Shown: positions 48,771-56,458 of the stretch, piece by piece
Numbering within the stretch: position 1 is the stretch's first letter
Layout of the letters: every line of letters starts with the position of its first letter
Notes under the pieces: model-generated
The model's input: the letters and a program-made list of their open reading frames with translations, nothing else
What the model was told of the DNA's origin: nothing
Databases searched by the model: none
NCBI GenBank assembly: GCA_016125275.1
Contig: WGMB01000001.1
Location: 186,001-250,000 of the forward strand
Source: Acidobacteriota bacterium
GTDB taxonomy: Bacteria; Acidobacteriota; Terriglobia; Bryobacterales; UBA6623
Direction: 5' to 3'
Length of the DNA: 64,000 bases
Made by a program: the position numbers and the translations under genes

Positions 48771-50342
48771 ATGGCTCGACTTCTGATTGCTTTGTTCGCC
48801 GTCGCCGCCGCACTGTCGGCGCAAGTGTCCTTCGAGGACTTGAAGAATCCGGACCCGGAGGACTGGCTGACCTACGGCCGCACCTACGATTCGCAGCGGC
48901 ACACGCCGCTGAGCGAGATCACGCCGGAGAACGTAAAGGACCTGCAGGCGGCGTGGATCTACCCGATCCCGTCCACGCCGCGCCAGCAAGCGGTGCCGAT
49001 CGTGGTGGACGGCGTGATGTACGTGAGCGCGATGAACGAGGTGCACGCGATCGACGCGCGCACGGGGCGCAACATCTGGACCTGGCGCCGGACTCCGGCG
49101 GTGAACCGCGGGCCGGAGCGCGGCGTCTGCGTGTTGGGCGACAGGGTGTACGTGTCGACGCCGGACGCCCACTTGGTGGCGCTGGACGCGCGCACGGGTT
49201 CAGAGATCTGGGCTTCGAAGATCGCCGAGACCAAGGACGGCTATTACAGCCCGTCGGCGACGTTCGCCATCGACGGCAAGATCATCGCCGGGGTGGCGGC
49301 GGGCGACTACGGCCTGAACGGCTGGCTGGACGCCTATGACGCCGAGACGGGCGAGAGGCTGTGGCGCTGGTACACGATTCCGCGTCCGGGCGAGCCGAAC
49401 CACGACAGTTGGGAAGGCGACTCCTGGAAGACCGGCGGCGGCGGCACCTGGCTGACCGGTTCGTACGACCCGGAGCTGAACCTGCTGTATTGGGGCATCG
49501 GCAACCCTGCGCCGGACTTCGACGGCGACGACCGAGAAGGCGACAACCTCTACACCGAGTCGGTGGTGGCGCTCGATGCGGACACCGGCGAGCTGAAGTG
49601 GTACTTCCAGTTCACGCCGCATGACGTGCACGACTGGGATTCGGTGGAGATCCCGATTCTGGTGGACGCCGAATACAAGGGCAAGATGCGGAAGCTGCTG
49701 ACGCACGCGGACCGCAACGGCTTCTACTACGTGCTCGACCGGGAGACGGGCGAGTTCCTGCACGGGACGCCGTTCATCGACAAGCTCAACTGGGCGTCGG
49801 GGCTGACCGAGAAGGGACGTCCGATCCGCGTGCCCGGCGTGGAGCCGACGCCGCAGGGGAACTTCGTGTGCCCGTCGACGTCGGGCGCGACGAACTGGAT
49901 GTCGCCGGCCTACAACCCGGCGACGGGACTGTTCTACCTGGCGGTGAAAGAAGGCTGCGGCGTGAGCTACAAGGCCAAGCAGGAGTTCCGGCCGGGCGGC
50001 TTCGGCTACATGGGCACCGGCTATGTAGAGTCTCCCGAAGAGCCGTGGCAGATGTGGGTGCGGGCGCTGGATTTGACGACCGGCGAGCGTAAGTGGGAGT
50101 ACAAGCAGATCACCTCGAAGCAGTACGGCGCGGGCGTGGTGTCGACGGCGACCAAGCTGCTGTTCGCCGCCGACGACCAGGGTTTTCTGACGGCTCTGCA
50201 CGCGGAGACGGGCGAGCCGCTGTGGCACTTCAACACCGGGATGCGGATCTCGGCTTCGCCGATCAGCTACGGGGTGAAGGGCAAGCAGTACGTGGCGGTG
50301 ACGGCCGGCGTGAACATCGTGTCGTTTCGCCTGCCGGACTAG
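48771..50342 (+). CDS. PQQ-dependent dehydrogenase (quinoprotein propeller)
   Basis: A 523-residue exported (signal 1-17) eight-bladed propeller of the methanol/ethanol dehydrogenase class. Tryptophan-docking repeats recur (DARTGRNIWTW, DAETGERLWRW, DADTGELKWYF, HAETGEPLWHF). The Ca/PQQ-binding GNPAPDF and catalytic-type TPHDVHDWD are present. The adjacent Cys-Cys disulfide seen over PQQ in many members is absent (GVCVLGD has one Cys), so it is a variant branch. It oxidises an alcohol, aldehyde or sugar and passes electrons to the cytochrome encoded just upstream. Confidence 0.9.
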   Translation: MARLLIALFAVAAALSAQVSFEDLKNPDPEDWLTYGRTYDSQRHTPLSEITPENVKDLQAAWIYPIPSTPRQQAVPIVVDGVMYVSAMNEVHAIDARTGRNIWTWRRTPAVNRGPERGVCVLGDRVYVSTPDAHLVALDARTGSEIWASKIAETKDGYYSPSATFAIDGKIIAGVAAGDYGLNGWLDAYDAETGERLWRWYTIPRPGEPNHDSWEGDSWKTGGGGTWLTGSYDPELNLLYWGIGNPAPDFDGDDREGDNLYTESVVALDADTGELKWYFQFTPHDVHDWDSVEIPILVDAEYKGKMRKLLTHADRNGFYYVLDRETGEFLHGTPFIDKLNWASGLTEKGRPIRVPGVEPTPQGNFVCPSTSGATNWMSPAYNPATGLFYLAVKEGCGVSYKAKQEFRPGGFGYMGTGYVESPEEPWQMWVRALDLTTGERKWEYKQITSKQYGAGVVSTATKLLFAADDQGFLTALHAETGEPLWHFNTGMRISASPISYGVKGKQYVAVTAGVNIVSFRLPD

Positions 50343-50379
50343 GCGCGGCGTGAGAGCAAGCGGCTCCCAAGGCAAGCGG

Positions 50380-50385
50380 TATACT
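50380..50385 (+). promoter_or_regulatory. -10-like element at the start of the small CxxC gene
   Basis: TATACT ends six bases before the GTG start at 50392. A transcript from it would begin at or within a base or two of the start codon, that is, be leaderless. Confidence 0.45.
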
Positions 50386-50391
50386 CAGGGC

Positions 50392-50790
50392 GTGAGAGCT
50401 CTAGCCCTTTGTCTGCTGTTGGTTGCGCCGGCGTTGGCGGATTCGCAAGTCGAGTTCACCACGATCCGCGGACACGTGCTGCCGATGGCCGACGAAGAGG
50501 CCGAGCCTCGCCTCCGCGACGAGAGCGGCAAGGTCTGGACGCTGGCGGTGGAGACCGACGCGTTCCACACGCTGCACGACCCGAAGCTGGCCGACAGGAC
50601 TTGGGAATTCGTGGGCGTGCCGCAGGCCGGCGGATCGTTCGACGTGCACAAGCTGTTCACGATCAAGGACGGCGAACGCTTCCAGGTGACCTACTACTGC
50701 GAGATCTGTCACATCGTGAGCTACCGGCCGGGACGCTGCATGTGTTGCCAGGAACCGGTCGAGCTTCGAGAGATTCCGGCGGAGAAATGA
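50392..50790 (+). CDS. Small exported protein with C-terminal Cys cluster
   Basis: A 132-residue protein from GTG 50392, chosen because it begins a signal peptide (VRALALCLLLVAPALADS). A beta-rich body (TTIRGHVLPMADEEAEP, VWTLAVETDAF) ends in a Cys cluster YYCEICHIVSY...CMCCQEP that could bind a metal (CxxCH is also haem-like, but the second cluster suggests zinc or copper). Family not recognised. Its stop overlaps the ATG of the following epimerase gene, so the two are co-translated. Confidence 0.72.
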   Translation: MRALALCLLLVAPALADSQVEFTTIRGHVLPMADEEAEPRLRDESGKVWTLAVETDAFHTLHDPKLADRTWEFVGVPQAGGSFDVHKLFTIKDGERFQVTYYCEICHIVSYRPGRCMCCQEPVELREIPAEK

Positions 50791-51845
50791 TGCTTCTGCG
50801 CGTTGCGTTCGTTCTATCCCTCTTCGTTCCCCTCATGCAGGCCCAACCCTACGCCGCCACGGTGACCACCCAGGACGGCGTGGAAGTCGTCCGCCTCGTT
50901 GACGAGGGGCGCAACATGCGCGTCTCGATTGCGCCGAAGATCGGCGCCAACGCCTACGAGTTTCTGGTGAACGGGAAGAACGCGCTGTACTTTCCGTACG
51001 AGAACGTGGCGGAGTTCCAGAAGGCGCCGCGGCTGGCGGGCGTGCCGCTGCTGTGGCCGTGGGCGAACCGTCTGGATCGCGACGGCTTCTTCTTCGACGG
51101 GCGCTATTACGGCTTGCAGGAAGGGCTGGCGCCGTTCCGGCGGGACGGCTCGAAGTTCCCGATTCATGGGCTGCTGGCGTTTTCCGACGCGTGGGAGGTG
51201 GTGAACGTCTCCGCGGACGACCGCGACGCGGAGGCGGTGCTGCGGCTGGAGTACGAGCGCTACCCGGAGCTGGCGGCGCTGTTTCCGTTCGCGCACAGCA
51301 TCGAGCTGCACTACAGCCTCAGCGGCGGCGCGCTGGCGGTGACGACGCGGATCGACAACCACAGCGTACGGCGGATGCCGGTCTCGCTGGGCTTCCACCC
51401 GTACTTCCAGGTGCATGACGCGCCGCGCGACGAGTGGACGGTGGAGCTGCCGGTGGGCTCGGTGTGGAAGCTGAGCGAGCAGGTGGTGCCGACCGGCGAG
51501 AAGGTCGCCAGCGAAGAGCTGTTCCCCGAGCGCAAGAAGATGGGCTTGAAGGGTTCGAAGCTCGACAACGTGTTTGGCGACCTGGAGAGGGGCGCCGAAG
51601 GCTGGGCGACGTTCGTGCTGTCGGGCGAGCGCGAGAAGGTGACCGTGGAGTACGGCGAAGGCTTCGACGTGGCGGTGGTCTACGCGCCGGGCGGCGAGCG
51701 GGGCGGGTTCGTGTGCTTTGAGCCGATGGCCGGCGTGACCAACGCGATCAACTTGGCGCACGAAGGCAAGTTCCCGGACTTGCAGAGCATCGAGCCGGGT
51801 GAGAGCTGGACGGCGACGTTCCGGATTCGGCCGACAGACTTCTGA
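50787..51845 (+). CDS. Exported aldose 1-epimerase (GalM-like)
   Basis: A 352-residue mutarotase with signal peptide (1-20, MQAQP). ATG 50787 overlaps the preceding stop. Family features: GANAYEFLVNGKNALYFP, PLLWPWANRLDRDGFFFDG, the HGLLAF His (near residue 130), LGFHPYFQV (second His) and a late FVCFEPM with the catalytic-type Glu. It would interconvert alpha and beta anomers of a sugar in the periplasm. It converges with the O-antigen-ligase-like gene seven bases away. Confidence 0.88.
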   Translation: MMLLRVAFVLSLFVPLMQAQPYAATVTTQDGVEVVRLVDEGRNMRVSIAPKIGANAYEFLVNGKNALYFPYENVAEFQKAPRLAGVPLLWPWANRLDRDGFFFDGRYYGLQEGLAPFRRDGSKFPIHGLLAFSDAWEVVNVSADDRDAEAVLRLEYERYPELAALFPFAHSIELHYSLSGGALAVTTRIDNHSVRRMPVSLGFHPYFQVHDAPRDEWTVELPVGSVWKLSEQVVPTGEKVASEELFPERKKMGLKGSKLDNVFGDLERGAEGWATFVLSGEREKVTVEYGEGFDVAVVYAPGGERGGFVCFEPMAGVTNAINLAHEGKFPDLQSIEPGESWTATFRIRPTDF

Positions 51846-51852
51846 TTCCTTC

Positions 51853-53733
51853 TTAGGGCGGCGGCGCTTGCAGGGCGCGCGCGATGTAGGCGGCCTCGGC
51901 CTCGGGCGGCTGTAGCGCCTGCTGTACGACCAGGCGCTGGTTGGCCTGCAGTAGCTCTTCGCGCAATCCCTCGCGGGCCAGAAAGGCCAGGTAGTCGCCC
52001 GCGGCTCGCCCGTCGGACTGGGCCAGGGACTGCTCGATCGAGGGGGGCGGGACGCCGGCTCTCCAAAGGGCCTGGATGGCCGCCGGGCGCAGGTCCGGCG
52101 CAGCGTTCGCCAGAGCCGCCAGGCGGGCCAGGGCGGCGTCGAGCGCGCCGGTCGCCAGCTCGAGATCCGCCAGGGCCCACTCCGTCCGTACCGTATGCGG
52201 CTGCCAACGGCGAGCCGTTTGGGCCCATGCCAGGGCCTGGTCGAGGTCTCCTTCGGAGCGAGCGTGCTCGCTGAGGCGCAGCCAAGCGGCGGCGGCTCGG
52301 GGCTGGGCGGAGAGCGTGGCGAGCCAGCCTTGGCGGGCCTGCTCGAGGTCTCCGGCGGCCCAAGCCTGCTCGGCCCGGGCGAACAAGTCGGCGGAGGAGG
52401 CGGGCGCGAACGCCAGAGAGGCTGCGGCGAGGAGAGCCGGGACGGCTGTGGTTGCGCGGCGGAGCGGGTGGGGCCGGGGAGGCTCCGGGAGCGCGAGGCC
52501 GACGGCCAGCCCGAGACAGCAGGCCGCCGCGTAGGCGACCGCGGGGGATTGCAGGGGCAGGTCCACGGCGGCTTGGGCCAGGGGCGCGGCGGCGCCGGCG
52601 AGGCAGCCCCAGGCCAGCGGACCCGGGCGGGCGCGCGCCACGGCGACGAAGGCGCCGAGCACGGCGATCGCCGCTAAGACCCAGCCCACGCCGCCGAGGT
52701 CGATCCACAGCTCGTAGAGGTCGCTGTGCGCGTGCCGGACGCTCTTGCGGGGCAGGTAGGGCGCGCTGCGCTCGAAGGTGGCCCCGAAGCCGCCGATGCC
52801 GGCGCCCCACACGGCGTTGCGCGCCGCCAGAGGGGCTGCGTCGGCCCAGACGGCCAGGCGGCCGGGGTCGCCCTGCTCCGCCGCCAAACGGTCGAAGCGG
52901 GCCCAGGCGCGCGCGCCGACGCTGGTGAGCGTGAGGGTCAGGACGGCCGCCAGGGCCAGCGCGGCTCCGGCGAGACGCGCGCGGCGTCGGCCGCAGGCCA
53001 GCGCAGGCAGCGCCAGTAAGGCGGCGGCGGCCAGGGCCGCGCGGGAGAGAGAGGCGGCCAGGGCGGCGGCGAGCAGGCCCGAGACCGCCAAGCCGGCGAG
53101 CAACGGCTCGAGCTGGCGGCGGTCACGACCGGCCAGCCAGCCGACGGCCGGGCCGAGGGCCGTGAGCAGGAAGGCGGCGAACTGGCCACGGTTGACGAAG
53201 GTTCCGCGGGCCAGGGTTTCGGCCGCGCCGGATTGGGCCGCCCAGAGGTACTGCTGGAGCCCTATGACGGCCTGGGCTAGCGCCAGCGCAGCCAGGCAGC
53301 CCGCCACCCAGACGGCGCCGCGCTCGGTGCGGGCGGCTCGGCGGGCCAGCCCGAACAAGGCCCAGGCGCCGAGCCACACGACGGCGCCGCGCCAAGCCGC
53401 GGCGGGGTCCGCCGCCAGCGACGTGGCCGGAGAGGCTCCCGCCGCCTGAGCCAGGCGCACGGCTTCGGCTCGCTGGGGGGCCAGGGCCTGTAGCCAGTCG
53501 AGCGGCAGCGGGGCGAGCTGCCAGGCCATCCAGAGGGCCAGCGCCAGCGCCGGCCAAGGCAGAGAAGGCGGCCGGCGGAAGGCCAGCGCGCCGGCGCCGA
53601 AGGCGAGCAGGACCGCGGCGGCGACCCACAGGTGCAGGTCCGCCTGGGCTGCGACGGGCTTGGCGCTCAGCAGGGCGAGCGCTGCGACAGTGGCCGTGGC
53701 GGACAGGGTGGTTTCGAGGGCGTCGCGCGACAC
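51853..53733 (-). CDS. O-antigen ligase-like membrane protein with C-terminal TPR region
   Basis: A 626-residue protein with about eleven membrane helices in the first ~430 residues and the Wzy/WaaL-type signature HAHSDLYELWIDLG (~340), followed by a soluble helical tail (~440-620) with TPR-like repeats (LFARAEQAWAAGDLEQARQGW). This layout belongs to PF04932 O-antigen ligase/polymerase relatives, which move or polymerise lipid-linked glycans at the periplasmic face. The substrate is unknown. The FkbM methyltransferase gene is divergent 70 bases away. Confidence 0.85.
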   Translation of the reverse strand: MSRDALETTLSATATVAALALLSAKPVAAQADLHLWVAAAVLLAFGAGALAFRRPPSLPWPALALALWMAWQLAPLPLDWLQALAPQRAEAVRLAQAAGASPATSLAADPAAAWRGAVVWLGAWALFGLARRAARTERGAVWVAGCLAALALAQAVIGLQQYLWAAQSGAAETLARGTFVNRGQFAAFLLTALGPAVGWLAGRDRRQLEPLLAGLAVSGLLAAALAASLSRAALAAAALLALPALACGRRRARLAGAALALAAVLTLTLTSVGARAWARFDRLAAEQGDPGRLAVWADAAPLAARNAVWGAGIGGFGATFERSAPYLPRKSVRHAHSDLYELWIDLGGVGWVLAAIAVLGAFVAVARARPGPLAWGCLAGAAAPLAQAAVDLPLQSPAVAYAAACCLGLAVGLALPEPPRPHPLRRATTAVPALLAAASLAFAPASSADLFARAEQAWAAGDLEQARQGWLATLSAQPRAAAAWLRLSEHARSEGDLDQALAWAQTARRWQPHTVRTEWALADLELATGALDAALARLAALANAAPDLRPAAIQALWRAGVPPPSIEQSLAQSDGRAAGDYLAFLAREGLREELLQANQRLVVQQALQPPEAEAAYIARALQAPPP

Positions 53734-53788
53734 TCGAAAGGTCCAATCGGCGGATTCGGCGGAGGCGTTACCCGAGCCCGGATTGGCT

Positions 53789-53794
53789 TACCCT
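53789..53794 (+). promoter_or_regulatory. -10-like element before the FkbM gene
   Basis: TACCCT ends nine bases before ATG 53804, within the short divergent gap to the O-antigen-ligase-like gene. Confidence 0.3.
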
Positions 53795-53803
53795 GAGAGC
53801 GAT

Positions 53804-54748
53804 ATGGGCAAGCTGATTTTGGCGGGCGGATTGTGGCTGGGGCTGGCGTCGTTATTTTTGCCGGCAGTGCAATGGAGGGTGCGTGCGCTGACGCTGAAGG
53901 CGTCCGGGCAGGCGCCGGAGTGGCCTTGGGAGGACGTGCTGGTGGGCATGGCGCCGGGGAGCTACCGCGGCCAATTGCTCGAGGACCGGTTTCGGGGCGA
54001 CGCGCGCTTTGTCCGCAGGATCAGCGAGGATTCCTGCCCGGTGCTGTGGGATACGGCGCTGGGGTCTTTCTGGGCGCAGATGGTGGACCACGACTATGTC
54101 TCTTGGCACGTCCGCCGGATGGACAAGCTGTTTGCCGTTCACGAGGACGTGCCGCGGGCGCGTCCGGGCGACGTGGTGCTGGAGATCGGGGGCTGGGTGG
54201 GCTGCTTTACGCGCCAGTGCCTGATCGACGGGGCTGAGCGGATCGTGGCCTTGGAGCCGGAGCCGAGCAACATCGACTGCTTCCGCAAGAACCTCGGGGC
54301 GGCGCTGCGGGACGGCCGGGTGGAGCTGGTGGAGAAGGCCGCTTGGAGCCACAGCGGAGGGACGGTGCGCTTCGGGCTGCCCGAGATCGACCCGGAGGGC
54401 AATCCGCAGGTCAGCCCCGAAGGCTTCATGCCGATGGAGGACGGGCCGGTGGAGGTGGAAGTGGTCACCATCGACGACCTGGTGCGCGAGCGCGGGCTGG
54501 AGCGGGTGGACCTGATCCAGATGGACGTGGAGGGCGCCGAACGCCACGCCCTGGCCGGCGCGCGCGAGACGCTGCGCCGCTTTGCGCCGGATCTGATCCT
54601 GTGTTTGCACCACCTGCCGGACGACTTCGAGGTGCTGACCGGGATGATGCGTGAGATCAATCCCACCTATCGGCGGACGGGGGACGACCTGCACGGCTTC
54701 TTCATCGGGGCGCGGCCCTTCAGCGGCGACGAAAGTTTGCCAGAATGA
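53804..54748 (+). CDS. FkbM-family methyltransferase
   Basis: A 314-residue protein from ATG 53804; the frame is open upstream but this ATG begins an N-terminal hydrophobic anchor (LILAGGLWLGLASLFLPAVQW). The SAM-binding motif is VVLEIGGWVGCFTRQ (~125-139), followed by IVALEPEPSN and VDLIQMDVEGAE, all typical of FkbM O-methyltransferases that modify glycans. The neighbouring O-antigen-ligase-like gene fits a surface-polysaccharide role. The membrane anchor is unusual for the family. Confidence 0.88.
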   Translation: MGKLILAGGLWLGLASLFLPAVQWRVRALTLKASGQAPEWPWEDVLVGMAPGSYRGQLLEDRFRGDARFVRRISEDSCPVLWDTALGSFWAQMVDHDYVSWHVRRMDKLFAVHEDVPRARPGDVVLEIGGWVGCFTRQCLIDGAERIVALEPEPSNIDCFRKNLGAALRDGRVELVEKAAWSHSGGTVRFGLPEIDPEGNPQVSPEGFMPMEDGPVEVEVVTIDDLVRERGLERVDLIQMDVEGAERHALAGARETLRRFAPDLILCLHHLPDDFEVLTGMMREINPTYRRTGDDLHGFFIGARPFSGDESLPE

Positions 54749-54755
54749 GTCCGTC

Positions 54756-55190
54756 ATGCGTGTGACGAAGACAGTTTGGACCCTGGGGGCGGCGGCGTTG
54801 CTGGCTTTGGCGCCGGGAGCGCCGACGGCGGCCTGGGGACAGTATCAGCCGCCGGGCCCGCAGATCAACGGCTGCCCGCTGCGGGCCGTGGACGCCGTGA
54901 TCGAGAGCATCAGCCCGAAAGGGGAGATGGTGCTCAACGAGCGCGGCGAGACCATCGTGGGGCGGATCACCACTGAGACGCGCTACCGCATCTCCGGCTA
55001 CTCGCAGAAGCAGATCCAGGAAGCCCCGAGCATCCAGTTTCCGCCGGGGACGCGGGCGAAGTTCCTGATCTGCGAGGCCAACGGCGACGTGATCGACATG
55101 AAGGTCGTCGAGGACCTCAGGCGCGACAAGAAGTCCAAGAAGAAGAAAGCCAAGGACGACGACAAGGAGCAGGAGAAGCCGGACCGGTAG
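54756..55190 (+). CDS. Small exported protein with Lys/Asp-rich tail
   Basis: A 144-residue protein from ATG 54756 with a signal peptide (1-30, ends AAWGQ). A compact beta domain (IESISPKGEMVLNERGETIVG) with two Cys (~41, ~102) is followed by a highly charged C-terminal tail (DKKSKKKKAKDDDKEQEK). The tail could bind anionic polymers or be disordered. No family recognised. It follows the FkbM gene by seven bases. Confidence 0.68.
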   Translation: MRVTKTVWTLGAAALLALAPGAPTAAWGQYQPPGPQINGCPLRAVDAVIESISPKGEMVLNERGETIVGRITTETRYRISGYSQKQIQEAPSIQFPPGTRAKFLICEANGDVIDMKVVEDLRRDKKSKKKKAKDDDKEQEKPDR

Positions 55191-55207
55191 GCCGGCTCGG
55201 GTTCCTG

Positions 55208-56404
55208 CTACTGGATCACCGCGAAGCCGGAGCCGCTCCAGAAGGGGGCGGCGAAGCTCCACACGGGCAGCGGCGAGCTTTGGGGCGAGGCCGTTAGCGC
55301 CTGGCCGTCGGCTCCGAAGACCTCCCAAGACATGGCGCCGGGCTTGCTCCAGCCAGGGACCTCGGTCCACACCATCAACAGATTTCCGGCGGGGTCGAAG
55401 GCCAGCCGAGGATGCTTGCGCTTGCCGGCGGGGCCGGGCGCGGCGACGGGCCGCAGGGGGGCGTCGGGCGAGGCGGGCAGACGAGCCCACCAGACTTGGC
55501 CCTCGGTCTCCCAAGCCGCCGCCACGCCGCGGTCGTCTTCGGCGAAGGCCATGGACGTCATGGGGCAGGCGTTGATCTCCCACTTTTGCAGGCGGCGGCT
55601 GGAAAAGGTTTGGCCGTGGTCGCGGGAGACCAGCAGATCGACGTCGCGGTGGATTTGGTCGCGGGCGGTGCGGAAGAGGCCGTACAGCGTTCCGTCCTCG
55701 GCCGCGTAGAGGCGCATTCCACAGCAGCCGCAAGCGCCGGAGGACTCCGGCGAGATGGGGCGCTCGGCCGAGAAGGACTTGCCGTCGTCGGTGGAGCGGG
55801 CGAGGTAGACCCGGCGGCCGGCCTCGCCTTCGGCCGCGCCGGGGGCCTTGGCGTGCCAGGCCACGTAGACGTTGCCCTGGCTGTCGGCGGCCACGGTTCC
55901 GCCGCCGTCGAGGCCGAAGGTGCCGCGCATGAGGTTGCGCTGGGGCTCGAAGGCGTCGCCGGCCTCGTTGAGCCGGGAGTAGAGCATGGGCAGGCCGCTG
56001 TAGGGGCTGTTGGCGGGATCTTCGGGGTTGGGAGGTCCTTTGGGCTCGGCGGTGGAGGAGCCGTTCCAGACGACGTGCGGGCGGCCGCCCTTGCCGAGGG
56101 CCATCTGGCCGCCGCGGATGGTTCCGGCGGCGACGGCGCTGTCGGGCTGGGAGTTCACGCGGAGGGGCTGAGTGAAGGTCTTGCCGCCGTCGGAGGAGTG
56201 GACGTAGAAGAGGTCGCCGCGAGCCGGGTCGCCCTGGTAGTAGAGGACGTGCAGGACGCCGTCGGGGCCGACCAAGGCTTCGGGCTGGATGCCTCCGCCG
56301 GGGGCGGCGATGGCGGGCAGGGAGCCGGCGGGAAGGGCGGAGGAGAAGGCCAATTCAACGGCGAGGAGCGCTAGCGCGGTAATGGCGAGAGCCAGTCGGA
56401 ACAT
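55208..56404 (-). CDS. Exported Asp-box (BNR/sialidase-like) propeller protein
   Basis: A 398-residue protein with an N-terminal signal or anchor (1-24). Three Asp-box motifs (SSDGGKTF, STDDGKSF, SRDHGQTF) mark a sialidase-like beta-propeller. A compact CGCC motif (SSGACGCCGMRL, ~224) could bind a metal. The Arg triad and Tyr of true sialidases are not evident, so hydrolase activity is doubtful. It is transcribed divergently from the DUF1549/DUF1553 gene through a symmetric promoter region. Confidence 0.8.
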   Translation of the reverse strand: MFRLALAITALALLAVELAFSSALPAGSLPAIAAPGGGIQPEALVGPDGVLHVLYYQGDPARGDLFYVHSSDGGKTFTQPLRVNSQPDSAVAAGTIRGGQMALGKGGRPHVVWNGSSTAEPKGPPNPEDPANSPYSGLPMLYSRLNEAGDAFEPQRNLMRGTFGLDGGGTVAADSQGNVYVAWHAKAPGAAEGEAGRRVYLARSTDDGKSFSAERPISPESSGACGCCGMRLYAAEDGTLYGLFRTARDQIHRDVDLLVSRDHGQTFSSRRLQKWEINACPMTSMAFAEDDRGVAAAWETEGQVWWARLPASPDAPLRPVAAPGPAGKRKHPRLAFDPAGNLLMVWTEVPGWSKPGAMSWEVFGADGQALTASPQSSPLPVWSFAAPFWSGSGFAVIQ

Positions 56405-56413
56405 GTCGCTCGT

Positions 56414-56448
56414 ATTCTAGGGCGCCGCCGGCTCAGAGCCGCTAGAAT
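56414..56448. promoter_or_regulatory. Symmetric divergent promoter with paired -10 elements
   Basis: ATTCTAG (56414-56420) and CTAGAAT (56442-56448) are perfect inverted copies. Read outward, each gives a TAGAAT -10 element: one faces the Asp-box gene (start 10 bases away), the other the cytochrome-type gene. The dyad could also be an operator shared by both genes. Confidence 0.5.
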
Positions 56449-56458
56449 GTCGTCGCAG

